From NCBI RefSeq assembly GCF_014705655.1, contig NZ_JACXIY010000027.1:60366-124365 (forward strand): DNA of 64,000 nucleotides, read 5' to 3'. Positions within the stretch are counted from its first letter, which is position 1. Every line of letters begins with the position of its first letter. This DNA is from Paenibacillus arenilitoris (lineage in GTDB: Bacteria > Bacillota > Bacilli > Paenibacillales > Paenibacillaceae). Made by a program: the position numbers and the translations under genes. The notes under the pieces are model-generated. The model was not told the origin of the DNA. It ran no database searches and worked only from the letters and a program-made list of their open reading frames with translations. Positions 42,730-50,606 of the stretch are shown here, in pieces.

Positions 42730-42758
42730 ACTATACACCGTGCCCGCTCATTTGTCCA
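42730..42758 (-). promoter_or_regulatory. Promoter of the cobalamin operon
   Basis: Minus-strand TGGACA (42753-42758), 17 nt, TATAGT (42730-42735), about 30 nt before the first riboswitch element. Each hexamer matches the consensus at 5 of 6 positions. Confidence 0.8.
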
Positions 42759-42858
42759 CTGTATCCGGCTCTCGCGAGAGGAAAATAAACGTTCTGCTGT
42801 GCTTGCCTGCCGCATAGGTAACATCATGCGCAACCGTCTACCCAAGGAGGGATCATTC

Positions 42859-43302
42859 ATGTCTGTGCAAAAAACGAAGCTTGCTCCCGTCCGCATGCTC
42901 TTGCTGTCGGTCGGTGCCGGAATAGCCGCCATCCTCCTGGCGCTTTCGTGGCCCGGATCCGCCGAGGAAGCGGCGCCGCCGGTTACGGAGCACGAATTCG
43001 GTCACGGGCGGCTCGTCTGGACGATCGACGCTTACCCGGCCAAAGCGCTTCGCGACAATGCGTTCACCGTGACCGTCACCGGGCCGGACGGCAAACCGCT
43101 GCATGGCGCCAAGCTGGCCGTCAATCTGGATATGCTCGGCATGATTTGCGGCGACGTCGATTTCGCGATGACCGAAGTGGCCCCCGGCACCTATGCGGGC
43201 AGCGGCGTGCCGCTCATGGCCGGCACCTGGAAAGCGACGGCGACGCTGGAGAGCGGCGGTCAAACCTATACGGTCTCCAGATTGCTGAAGGCCGTCCGCT
43301 AA
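42859..43302 (+). CDS. FixH/YtkA-like membrane-anchored protein
   Basis: A protein of 147 aa. One N-terminal helix (about 12-32) is followed by an exported beta-sandwich: VWTIDAYPAKALRDNAFTVTVTGPDGKPLHGAKLAVNLDMLGMICGD, then AMTEVAPGTYAGSGVPLMAGTWKATATL. This is the YtkA/FixH (CcoH-like) pattern. The Met-rich DMLGM could bind copper. AAGGAGG lies before the ATG at 42859. It is convergent, by 5 nt, with a SafE-like gene and a copper-type ATPase gene, a set reminiscent of ccoGHIS. Confidence 0.82.
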   Translation: MSVQKTKLAPVRMLLLSVGAGIAAILLALSWPGSAEEAAPPVTEHEFGHGRLVWTIDAYPAKALRDNAFTVTVTGPDGKPLHGAKLAVNLDMLGMICGDVDFAMTEVAPGTYAGSGVPLMAGTWKATATLESGGQTYTVSRLLKAVR

Positions 43303-43307
43303 CGTTG

Positions 43308-43994
43308 CTACCAGAGCCAAGGATTAACGGACGGAATGATGCCGTTGGCCGCCAGCCCTCGCAGGATCGACAGCACGCCGACCGCGACGGCCGTCGCGGC
43401 GCCTGCCTTGCGCATGATATTACGCCAGCGCTTATTGGCGAATGCGGCAACCAGGGCGGCCGCAGCAAGCGCGGGAAAGGTCGACAGCCCGAACAGAGCC
43501 ATCACAAGCGCTCCCTCCGCAGCGCTGCCGGTCGAAGCTGCCGTCATCTGCATCGCGTAGGTCAAGCCGCAGGGCAGGAAGCCGAACGCCAAGCCCGTCG
43601 CGAGGACGTGCAGCGCCTCCGTGCGCCCTGCCCGTCCGGTGCCTCGCGACAGCCGCCCGTGCAGCATCGCCGACAGTCGATGCATGAAAGGCAGTTGAAA
43701 TCGGCGCCACAGCCACAGGAGCAAGAAGCAGCCGCCAACGATCGAAGCCAAACCTTGAACGCCCGCCAGCCTGCCGGCGACGTCGACGAACGAGCCGACC
43801 GCTCCCATCGCGCCGCCGAGGAGCGAATAAGATAGAATCCGTCCCGCGTTATAGAGCAGCGTTGATTTCATGACCGGCGCCGCGGCTTGCAGCGAAACCG
43901 CCGAAACGATCCCTCCGCACATGCCGATGCAGTGAGGGGCGCTGAACAGGCCCGTCAGCATGACTAGGCCAAGCTGCTGCCAGGTGACCGTCAT
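43308..43994 (-). CDS. Sulfite exporter TauE/SafE-like membrane protein
   Basis: A protein of 228 aa with about six helices. It has the family start GLFSAPHCIGMCGGIVSAV and a matching second-half block GLAFGFLPCGLTYAMQM, both with conserved Cys and Pro (HCIGMCGG, PCG). Proteins of this DsbD/SafE-like group are found next to copper P-ATPases in oxidase-assembly clusters. Its ATG overlaps the ATPase stop codon by 4 nt, so the pair is coupled. Confidence 0.88.
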   Translation of the reverse strand: MTVTWQQLGLVMLTGLFSAPHCIGMCGGIVSAVSLQAAAPVMKSTLLYNAGRILSYSLLGGAMGAVGSFVDVAGRLAGVQGLASIVGGCFLLLWLWRRFQLPFMHRLSAMLHGRLSRGTGRAGRTEALHVLATGLAFGFLPCGLTYAMQMTAASTGSAAEGALVMALFGLSTFPALAAAALVAAFANKRWRNIMRKAGAATAVAVGVLSILRGLAANGIIPSVNPWLW

Positions 43995-46282
43995 CCGCCG
44001 CCTGCCTGCCGACGCAGCCGGCCCGTCAGCCGGAGAGCGTTGCCGACGACCGAGACGGAGCTCAGCGCCATCGCGGTGCCCGCCATCCACGGCTCCAGCA
44101 TGCCAAGCGCCGCGAACGGAATGATGACGACGTTGTAGAGGAAGGCGAACGTCAAGTTCTGTCGCACGTTGCGGATTGTAAGCCGGCTGATGCGAATCGC
44201 TTCGGGAATCGCTTGCAGCCGCGAGAACAGCAGCGTCATGTGGCCCGCGCCGAGCGCCGCATCCGTTCCGTCGCCCATCGCCAGCCCAACGTCGGCCGTC
44301 GCGAGCGCCGGCGCGTCGTTCCAGCCGTCGCCCGCCATCGCGACGCGTTTCCCTCTGCGCTGCAGCTCCTTAACGAGCGCGACTTTTTGCTCGGGAAGCA
44401 GCGAAGCGTGCACCTCCGCTATGCCCGCCGCCTTCGCCGCCGCTCTCGCCGGCGCAGCATGATCGCCCGTCGCCAGCAGCGACGTTACGCCGAGTCGCCT
44501 CAGCGCCTTTACCGTCTTGCCCGCGTTCGGTTTGACCGTATCGCTGAATGCGATCACGCCGGCGCAGTCGCCGTTTTGCGCGGCGTACAGCACGGTTTCC
44601 CCGGCGGCTTCGCGCCCGGCAGCGAATGCCCGCTCCTTCGGGCCGAGCCGCCAGCCTTTCACGTCCGCGAATCGCGCGTTGCCGACCGCGAACCGCTGCC
44701 CCTCGATAAGCGCTTCGACGCCGCCGCCCGGCGTGAACGACAGCTCTTCCGCCTCCGGAACGGCAAGGCCGAGCCCCGCGGCTTCGCGCTTGATCGCCGC
44801 CGCTAGCGGATGCGACGACTGCGCTTCCGCCGCCGCGGCCAGTCGCAGCACGGACATTCGGCTGCCCTTAACCGCGAGCATGGCGCTAATGCGCGGCTTC
44901 CCTTCGGTCAGCGTCCCCGTTTTGTCGAATATGACGGACTGGATTGACGCCATCCGCTCCAGCGCGCCGGCTTCCTTCGAAATAATGCCCTGTCTCGCCA
45001 GTCTGCCGGAAGCGATGACGATCGAGATCGGGGCCGCCAGGCCGAGCGCGCACGGGCAGGCCGCAAGGAGGACGGCGATCGCGCTGACGGACGCTTTGGT
45101 CCAGTTGCCCGGGTCGAGCACCGCGACCCACAGCACGAGAGTTGCCAGCGCGAACAAGAGCATGACGGGCACGAACCATCCGGCCGCCGCGTCGACGTTG
45201 CGCTGAATCGCCGATTTCGAGCGCTGCGCCTGCCTGACCAGCTCCCCGATCCGATTCAGCATCGTGTCGTGTCCCGCAGCCTTCGTCCGGATGCGCAGCC
45301 GGCCGCTCTCGCTCCGGGTTCCCGCCCATACCGGGTCGCCTTCCTTCTTCGCGACCGGCAGGCTCTCCCCCGTCAGCAGCGATTCGTCGGCCGCCGACGC
45401 ACCGTAGGCGACGATGCCGTCGACGGGAACGACCTCGCCCGCTTCGACGATTACCATCTCGCCCGCCTTTACGAATTCCGTCTGCACGCGGACGATTTCT
45501 CCGCCGCGTTCGACCGCCGCCGTCGCGTTCTTCAGCGTAGCGTAGCCGCCCGCTCCGTCCTGCGCCCGCAGCGAAGCGGCCGTTTCGATATATTTGCCGA
45601 CGAGCACGGCCGTAATGACGACCGCCGATGTCTCGAAGTAAAGCGGAGGCGCGTGGGCATTCGCCGAGGCGAGCGGCGCGAACAGCCCGTTTTGAAACAC
45701 CGCATGGTGGCTGTACAAATAGGCGGCCGTCGTCCCGAGCGCGACGAGTACGTCCATGTTCGCGCTCCGCTGCCGGATTGCGTGATAGGCGCCGAAATAA
45801 AACGGCATCCCGATCACGAACTGAATGACGGTCGCCAGCGCCAGCTGCAGCCAGGGCATCATGACCCAAGCCGGCAGCAAAGCTAGCAGCGGCCGAAGGA
45901 GCGGAATATGCTGCGCCATCCCGGCGAGCAGCGGCAGCGTCAGCAGCGCCGATGCCGCGAGACGCAGCACAAGCGTGTTATGCTCCTTATGCAAGCCGTC
46001 GCGGGCGTTCTCGTTCAGCAGCGCGACAAAGCCAAGCTGCTTGACGCGCTCCGCGATCCGCTTCGGGTCTAACAGCCTCGGCGAATACTGCACCCACGCC
46101 GTGCGCAGCGGGAAGCTGACGGCCGTCATCTGCACACCCTCCATCCGGCCGACAGCCTTCTCGATGCGGGCCGCGCACGCCGAGCAGCTCATGCCCTGCA
46201 CCGCAAAATCTATCGTTACGCTGTCTTCGGTTTCCTTCGTTGCCGCATCGCGTTCCAATCCATGCAGCCTCCTTCCGTTCAT
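43991..46282 (-). CDS. Copper-type heavy-metal P1B ATPase
   Basis: A P-type ATPase of 763 aa. One N-terminal HMA domain has MSCSACAARI (C33, C36). The transport site is CPC in AACPCALGLAAP, with TGES, phosphorylation site DKTGTLTE and the SSHPLAAAI HP motif. The hinge motif is GDGWNDAPAL, with Trp where most copper ATPases have Ile. The family moves Cu(I) out of the cytoplasm, either for export (CopA) or for oxidase assembly (FixI/CcoI). The SafE and FixH-like neighbours favour the second, as inference. Confidence 0.92.
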   Translation of the reverse strand: MNGRRLHGLERDAATKETEDSVTIDFAVQGMSCSACAARIEKAVGRMEGVQMTAVSFPLRTAWVQYSPRLLDPKRIAERVKQLGFVALLNENARDGLHKEHNTLVLRLAASALLTLPLLAGMAQHIPLLRPLLALLPAWVMMPWLQLALATVIQFVIGMPFYFGAYHAIRQRSANMDVLVALGTTAAYLYSHHAVFQNGLFAPLASANAHAPPLYFETSAVVITAVLVGKYIETAASLRAQDGAGGYATLKNATAAVERGGEIVRVQTEFVKAGEMVIVEAGEVVPVDGIVAYGASAADESLLTGESLPVAKKEGDPVWAGTRSESGRLRIRTKAAGHDTMLNRIGELVRQAQRSKSAIQRNVDAAAGWFVPVMLLFALATLVLWVAVLDPGNWTKASVSAIAVLLAACPCALGLAAPISIVIASGRLARQGIISKEAGALERMASIQSVIFDKTGTLTEGKPRISAMLAVKGSRMSVLRLAAAAEAQSSHPLAAAIKREAAGLGLAVPEAEELSFTPGGGVEALIEGQRFAVGNARFADVKGWRLGPKERAFAAGREAAGETVLYAAQNGDCAGVIAFSDTVKPNAGKTVKALRRLGVTSLLATGDHAAPARAAAKAAGIAEVHASLLPEQKVALVKELQRRGKRVAMAGDGWNDAPALATADVGLAMGDGTDAALGAGHMTLLFSRLQAIPEAIRISRLTIRNVRQNLTFAFLYNVVIIPFAALGMLEPWMAGTAMALSSVSVVGNALRLTGRLRRQAGGG

Positions 46283-46354
46283 CGCCGCCTAATGCCTGTA
46301 CCTCTGCGTTAAACTATATGACAGGCCGTCCGATTGCATGAATGGAATATGCGG

Positions 46355-48235
46355 CTACATCCTCCTCGGTGCCGGGAGGCCGAGAAGCCCGAGCGCTTCC
46401 CGCATCGCGTCCCTGTACCGTCCGGTAAGCCAGAGACGGAAATCGCGCCGCGATCGGTCTGCTTTCAGAACCGGGCATGAGGCGTAAAAATGATTGAACT
46501 TCGAAGACAAACCGTGGACGTACGCGCACAGCTGATTCGGGGCAAGCTCCTTCGCCGCGTTCCGCTTGGCGTCCGGCCAATAGGCAAGCTCTCTGAGCAG
46601 GCTGCGCTCCTGCTGCTCCAGCTCGTCGAAGGCCGCGGCTTCCGGCGGGGGAGCGGCTTCCGCCCCCGCCTTGTCGATTACGCTGCAGGCGCGGGCGTAA
46701 GCATAGAGCAAGTAAACGCCGGTATTGCCCGAAATTTCCGTCGCTTGCTCCAGGTCGAAGACGATCTCCGTCTGCAAATAGAACCGCAGCAAATAATACC
46801 GGATCGAAGCCGCCGCAATGGCCCGGCTGGACAGCCCGGCTTTGCGGGACCGCTTGCGGTCGATCGTCTGTTCCATCCGGTCCAGCAGCTCCGCTATTTT
46901 AATGCCGATGCCTTGCCTCCCCGACATCGCGTAGGCATGTTTGCCGTCCGATGTATCGATGCCCAGCCCTTTTGCCGTATCAGGACTTAGCGACACGACG
47001 CCATAGCCGACGTGGCTGAGGCGGTCCGCTTGTTCGGCGTAGCCCAAAGCCCTCAGCGCCTGCTTGACGACCTCCTGCGGATAATGCTGTCTCTGATCGA
47101 TGACATTGATGACTCGGTCCGCATGGCCGAACTTTTTCTTCGCGCCTCCCGGATGCGTCGTCCAGAGTCGGTCCGCGAACTTGCGGTAGCGGAAATCTTG
47201 GCCGAGCAGGCCGAATTTCCACAGGTGGTAAGCGATATCCTTCGCCGTATAGGTTAATATCCCGTTCGACCGTACGAGTACCTTGTCGGCCTGATAATCG
47301 CCATCCTCATCCGCTTCACCTCCGTCCAGGGCGGCCTGCCGCAGCACCCAGCAGCCCTGCAGCTTGCCGGACGCGACCCGTTCGAACACCGGCGTATTGC
47401 GCAGCAGATCGAAGGCGCTTGACCAGAAGCCCTCCCTGACGATGCCGCTCTCCCATACGAGCACGTCGTAGGCGATGCCGAATTGTTTCATTTCCTCGAC
47501 ATGCTCGCGTACGATCCGCTCGGCCGTCAATAATCCAAGCCAAGCGATTGAGGAATGACCCTCCTCGAGCCCCTTCAGCACCTTCGTCCGCTCCTGCAGA
47601 AGCCCGGGATTCTCCTTGTAGGCCCGGTTGACGCGAGCATACGTCTCCCAGCAAAAATCGCCGAACCGGACATGCGGCCGCTCCGTCTCCGTATGCAAAA
47701 TCCCGACCACCGTATCGGCCAGCTGATTGCCGAGATCGTCGATATAGTTGTGGACCTCGACTTGATAACCTTCGCCGGCAAGCATTCTCGCCAGCGTGTC
47801 GCCGATGCATGAGTTGCGTAAATGGCCGATATGCGCCGACTTGTTCGGATTGATCGACGTATGCTCGATCACGACCTTCTCGGCCCGTCCTTTGACCTCT
47901 GCGGCACGGCCGGCTTCCGCCTGCCGCACCGCCCACTTCGGCCAATCCAGAAAAAAGTTAAGGTAGCCGGGCGGGACCGCCTCGATTCGGCTAACAACGG
48001 CGCCGAGGTCCGGGATGTTAAGCAGCTTCTCCCGCAGTTCGTTCGCAAGCTGCAGCGGAGCGCGCCTAAGCGTCCTCGCGAGCGGCATCGCGACGCCGCA
48101 GCTGTAATCCCCGTGCTCGAGGCTTACGGGATGCTCCAGCGCGACTTTGAGCTGCGCCGGCCGCTCCCGGCCTCCTTCCTTCAATAATTGCTCCAACGCC
48201 TCTTCGATCGCTGCCGTAATCCGATTGCCGATCAT
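46355..48235 (-). CDS. argS: Arginyl-tRNA synthetase
   Basis: A class-I synthetase of 626 aa. The ArgRS-specific N-terminal Add1 domain is followed by SINPNKSAHIGHLRN with HIGH at 135-138. The KMSKS counterpart is degenerate (YAMSGRQG), as in other ArgRS. The C-terminal anticodon domain (DALM) contains NTGVYLLYAYARA. Genuine product rather than a pseudogene, as every block is intact. It is controlled by a T-box leader (48258-48541). GAAGGAGGG is 6 nt before the ATG. Whether the genome has a second argS cannot be seen. Confidence 0.95.
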   Translation of the reverse strand: MIGNRITAAIEEALEQLLKEGGRERPAQLKVALEHPVSLEHGDYSCGVAMPLARTLRRAPLQLANELREKLLNIPDLGAVVSRIEAVPPGYLNFFLDWPKWAVRQAEAGRAAEVKGRAEKVVIEHTSINPNKSAHIGHLRNSCIGDTLARMLAGEGYQVEVHNYIDDLGNQLADTVVGILHTETERPHVRFGDFCWETYARVNRAYKENPGLLQERTKVLKGLEEGHSSIAWLGLLTAERIVREHVEEMKQFGIAYDVLVWESGIVREGFWSSAFDLLRNTPVFERVASGKLQGCWVLRQAALDGGEADEDGDYQADKVLVRSNGILTYTAKDIAYHLWKFGLLGQDFRYRKFADRLWTTHPGGAKKKFGHADRVINVIDQRQHYPQEVVKQALRALGYAEQADRLSHVGYGVVSLSPDTAKGLGIDTSDGKHAYAMSGRQGIGIKIAELLDRMEQTIDRKRSRKAGLSSRAIAAASIRYYLLRFYLQTEIVFDLEQATEISGNTGVYLLYAYARACSVIDKAGAEAAPPPEAAAFDELEQQERSLLRELAYWPDAKRNAAKELAPNQLCAYVHGLSSKFNHFYASCPVLKADRSRRDFRLWLTGRYRDAMREALGLLGLPAPRRM

Positions 48236-48257
48236 GGCCGTCCCTCCTTCAGGTCAA

Positions 48258-48297
48258 ATAAAAAAGCTCCCGTCTCTTAATCAAAGAGACGAGAGCC
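48258..48297 (-). terminator. T-box terminator upstream of argS
   Basis: On the minus strand GCTCTCGTCTCTT (48284-48296) pairs with AAGAGACGGGAGCT (48265-48278) around a 5-nt loop. TTTTTTAT follows. The stem's 5' part adjoins the T-box sequence, as needed for the antiterminator switch. Confidence 0.92.
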
Positions 48298-48541
48298 GTA
48301 GTTCCCGCGGTGCCACTCTAAGTGCCGGACTCTCGAACGGAGCCAGACCACTCGTTTTTCGTAACGGTCGTTGACCGGATTCGCCTACTTCGGATCAGTC
48401 GGTTCGGCAAACCATTTCATGGGCCCGCTTCGCGCAAGACGTCCGTACCGGCTTCCACTGACCCGGCTCGCTGCGACTATCCGCCTTGGCTACTGTCCCA
48501 ATCGACAATGTTGTTGTTTGAAAATTCAGTAAATGAAGTTG
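48298..48541 (-). promoter_or_regulatory. T-box leader (tRNA-sensing riboswitch) of argS
   Basis: The T-box sequence AGAGTGGCACCGCGGGAAC is at 48301-48319 (minus strand). Upstream are Stem I elements GGGACAGTAG, AGCGAGCCGGGTCAGTGGAA and a distal GAAGCCGG. A candidate specifier is CGG (Arg) at 48425-48427 within GCGAAGCGGGCCC; an adjacent CGC cannot be excluded. Uncharged tRNA-Arg should stabilise the antiterminator and allow argS transcription. Confidence 0.92.
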
Positions 48542-48547
48542 AAAATA

Positions 48548-48577
48548 GTTATACCGCAAACACTCGGCGATTGTCAA
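48548..48577 (-). promoter_or_regulatory. Promoter of the argS T-box transcript
   Basis: Minus-strand TTGACA (48572-48577, perfect), 18-nt spacer, TATAAC (48548-48553). Transcription would start near 48541, just before the T-box leader. Confidence 0.82.
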
Positions 48578-48609
48578 GGGCGCGTTCGCCTTATCGTTGC
48601 CCGCCTCCA

Positions 48610-49488
48610 TTATTTCGCAAGCGGCATCGAGCCCGCGGACGACGGAGCTTTGCGAAGCGTCGACGCCCCTGCAGCCAGGGAGATCAAGAAGCAGACGGCG
48701 GCGGCGATCGGAAGCGCAGACCATTCGAATACGGTTTTGCCCAAGTACGTTTGCCAGCCTATGGCGATCACTCCGGCCAAATAACCGATGCCGGCGACAT
48801 GTATGGCGCTTCGGCGCGCCGTTCCGCCCGGCGAGGAACGCTCCGCCAGCCATGCGACGAGCGGCACGGCTTGAAGAGCATGGAAGCCGAGGCCGTGCAG
48901 CCAAATGATATTGCCGTCCATCCCGGTGAACCGGCTTTGCCCGACCGAAATCCAAATGCCCGCGGCGAACGACAGCATGACGGCAATCATCGAATAGCGG
49001 ATGGCCACAACCATTCCGGGCCGAAGGCGGAATGCTCTCGAGCGGAAGAAGAGAACCGCGAAAACGAGATAATACAAGACGAGCATAAAGGCAACGAATG
49101 CGAATGCGTTGCCGACGGCATAGTCGAACGCGGAACCGTTCTCGACGAAGCGGGGATCGACGCCCCTGAAATTTTGCACGTTCTCGGCGAAGTAAGAATA
49201 GAGGGCGAGCACGATATAGGACCAGCGGAAGAAGGCTCTGCTCTTCTTGCCCATGGCGGACAGCGGCACGATCGCCGCCGTCGAGATCAGGAACATGCCC
49301 AGCGCGGCGTTGAAGGAAAACGCTTTGGATACGTCGCCTTCCGGAGCGACCGCTCCCCCGTTCACAAGCACGTATATGCCGCAGATCGCCGCGAGCAAAA
49401 AACCGAGCAAGCCTGCCGCAACGAGCCATCCTTCCCCTTCAAAGAGCTTTGCCCTTCTGTCCGGAATCATGCTGCTGCTTTTCATCAT
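48610..49488 (-). CDS. Eight-helix membrane protein, unknown function
   Basis: A protein of 292 aa with about eight hydrophobic segments evenly spaced. Recognisable but unassigned stretches: FSFNAALGMFLISTAAIVPL, FRWSYIVLALYSYFAENVQNFRGVDPRF, GQSRFTGMDGNIIWLHGLGFHALQAVPLVAW. Conserved-looking His and Asn in HGLGFHALQ suggest a ligand site. I cannot place the family. AGGTGATG lies just before ATGATG at 49488. A strong dyad at 49503-49534 lies 15 nt upstream of the start and could be an operator. Confidence 0.72.
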   Translation of the reverse strand: MMKSSSMIPDRRAKLFEGEGWLVAAGLLGFLLAAICGIYVLVNGGAVAPEGDVSKAFSFNAALGMFLISTAAIVPLSAMGKKSRAFFRWSYIVLALYSYFAENVQNFRGVDPRFVENGSAFDYAVGNAFAFVAFMLVLYYLVFAVLFFRSRAFRLRPGMVVAIRYSMIAVMLSFAAGIWISVGQSRFTGMDGNIIWLHGLGFHALQAVPLVAWLAERSSPGGTARRSAIHVAGIGYLAGVIAIGWQTYLGKTVFEWSALPIAAAVCFLISLAAGASTLRKAPSSAGSMPLAK

Positions 49489-49502
49489 TGTTCATCACCT
49501 GT

Positions 49503-49534
49503 CCTGTAAAGTTTCGATACATTCACTTTACAGG
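49503..49534. repeat. Perfect 10-bp inverted repeat upstream of the eight-helix protein gene
   Basis: CCTGTAAAGT (49503-49512), a 12-nt spacer, then ACTTTACAGG (49525-49534). The arms match perfectly and the spacing is about two helical turns centre to centre, typical of a dimeric repressor or activator site. There is no T-run, so it is unlikely to be a terminator. The cognate regulator is not evident nearby. Confidence 0.7.
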
Positions 49535-49643
49535 AACGATATGGTTCCCCGTCACCGACGCGGGAATGAAACCCGAATGGCCGTAGGAAGGACGTCTGGC
49601 CAGACCAAAGTCCAATAGACAGTGGGACCGCCGGCCGACGACG

Positions 49644-50267
49644 CTACGCCCGCTTCCGGGCGAGCGCGACTATAGGCGATGCGGCCAGCGTCCGGCGGAA
49701 ATTGATGTTCAGCGGCGGATAGGCATAAAGCGGTCCTTCGTAAATCGTCTCGATCGAGGGATGCACTCTGAAGTCGTTCGGCGTCACCCGGGCAGACGGA
49801 CGGTTCCAGAGCGATACGCCGCCGCCGTTTATTGCTTCGGCCACGAATTGGGAACAGAAATAGGCTTGCTCGGGCCGATAATCAATGTTCAGAAGCACGC
49901 TCAATACGCCCAGCAGATTGTAACGATAATTCTCCTTGTTCCGCTCGACATCGCGTATGAAGCCGATCACGCGCTCGCGCTGCCGCTTCGTCACCCGAAG
50001 CCGCAGCAGCGCGCAGGACGTGTTCGGGAATTTCCGGTAAACGCCGTCTTCTACGTATTCCCGGACGAATCCCGCCGCCAGCGGGTTGTTCGGGCGCTTC
50101 CGCCCGAAGCTGTATAATTGCTCAAGCCTCTCGTCCAAGGCGATCGATGCGTGATTGTACGGTGCGCCCGTAAAGGCTTTGATCATTCGCGTGAACAGCG
50201 TGCCGGTATCCGTCAGCAGGATGTAGATGCTCTCCTCCGGATTTTGCGTTAGGCTATTCTTTTCCAC
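49644..50267 (-). CDS. YiiX/NlpC-P60-like permuted papain-fold protein
   Basis: A protein of 207 aa. The first block IYILLTDTGTLFTRMIKAFTGAPYNHASIALD contains the conserved His of permuted NlpC/P60 (YiiX-like) enzymes, and the catalytic Cys is in YFCSQFVAEAIN near residue 137. Related enzymes act on amide bonds or lipid-linked substrates. There is no signal peptide, so the protein is probably cytosolic. I chose the GTG at 50267 with GAGGT 7 nt upstream over the GTG at 50276. Confidence 0.75.
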   Translation of the reverse strand: MEKNSLTQNPEESIYILLTDTGTLFTRMIKAFTGAPYNHASIALDERLEQLYSFGRKRPNNPLAAGFVREYVEDGVYRKFPNTSCALLRLRVTKRQRERVIGFIRDVERNKENYRYNLLGVLSVLLNIDYRPEQAYFCSQFVAEAINGGGVSLWNRPSARVTPNDFRVHPSIETIYEGPLYAYPPLNINFRRTLAASPIVALARKRA

Positions 50268-50359
50268 GGTAACCACCTCTTCGTTGCCTGAAATCGAATC
50301 GTGCGCGACTGGCGTTCCGCGCTGTTGGTTCTAATATAGCATCAGGTCCTAAAAGTAGA

Positions 50360-50382
50360 TAGTACCAAATTCCCTTAGTACC
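50360..50382. repeat. Direct repeat TAGTACC with 16-nt period
   Basis: Two copies of TAGTACC start 16 nt apart upstream of the NlpC/P60-like gene (minus). On that strand it reads GGTACTA twice. This could be a tandem regulator site or chance; no matching regulator is known here. Confidence 0.35.
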
Positions 50383-50522
50383 GTCCGTCGAATATGAAGC
50401 GCTGCAGCTTCAAGCAACATCTCTATCTGAACGGAAAATTAGGAGGACGAAAGTGGGTGCCCATAAGGATAAGACGCGAAATGAAGACGAGCAAGCGATA
50501 GCGGGGATACTACGTCTACGAG

Positions 50523-50572
50523 AAAAAGGAGCCGACTCCAGGTCACCTCATGACCGATGGAGACAGCTCCTT
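50523..50572 (-). terminator. Terminator downstream of the rhodanese gene
   Basis: On the minus strand AAGGAGCTGTCTC (50560-50572) begins an imperfect hairpin that closes with GGAGTCGGCTCCTT and TTTTT (50523-50527). The first 13 bases equal those of the terminator at 13430-13442. Confidence 0.72.
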
Positions 50573-50606
50573 ACAATTCATCGAATATTGGCGGTTGAAA
50601 CTGCGG

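Larger units (their letters stand above)
50268..50606. other. Intergenic region between NlpC/P60-like and rhodanese genes
   Basis: About 340 nt. It contains a direct repeat of TAGTACC (50360-50366 and 50376-50382), the rhodanese terminator at 50523-50572 and a plus-strand GTG at 50453 with an AGGAGG site 6 nt upstream. The ORF from that GTG is 69 aa and runs antisense into the rhodanese gene; its first 30 residues (MGAHKDKTRNEDEQAIAG...) are hydrophilic and unassigned. I do not count it as a gene. Confidence 0.5.

Noticed and set aside
48322..49509. Plus-strand ORF of 395 codons over the argS leader and membrane protein gene
   Set aside because: It crosses the argS promoter and T-box and is antisense to a good membrane-protein ORF; composition is that of a shadow frame.
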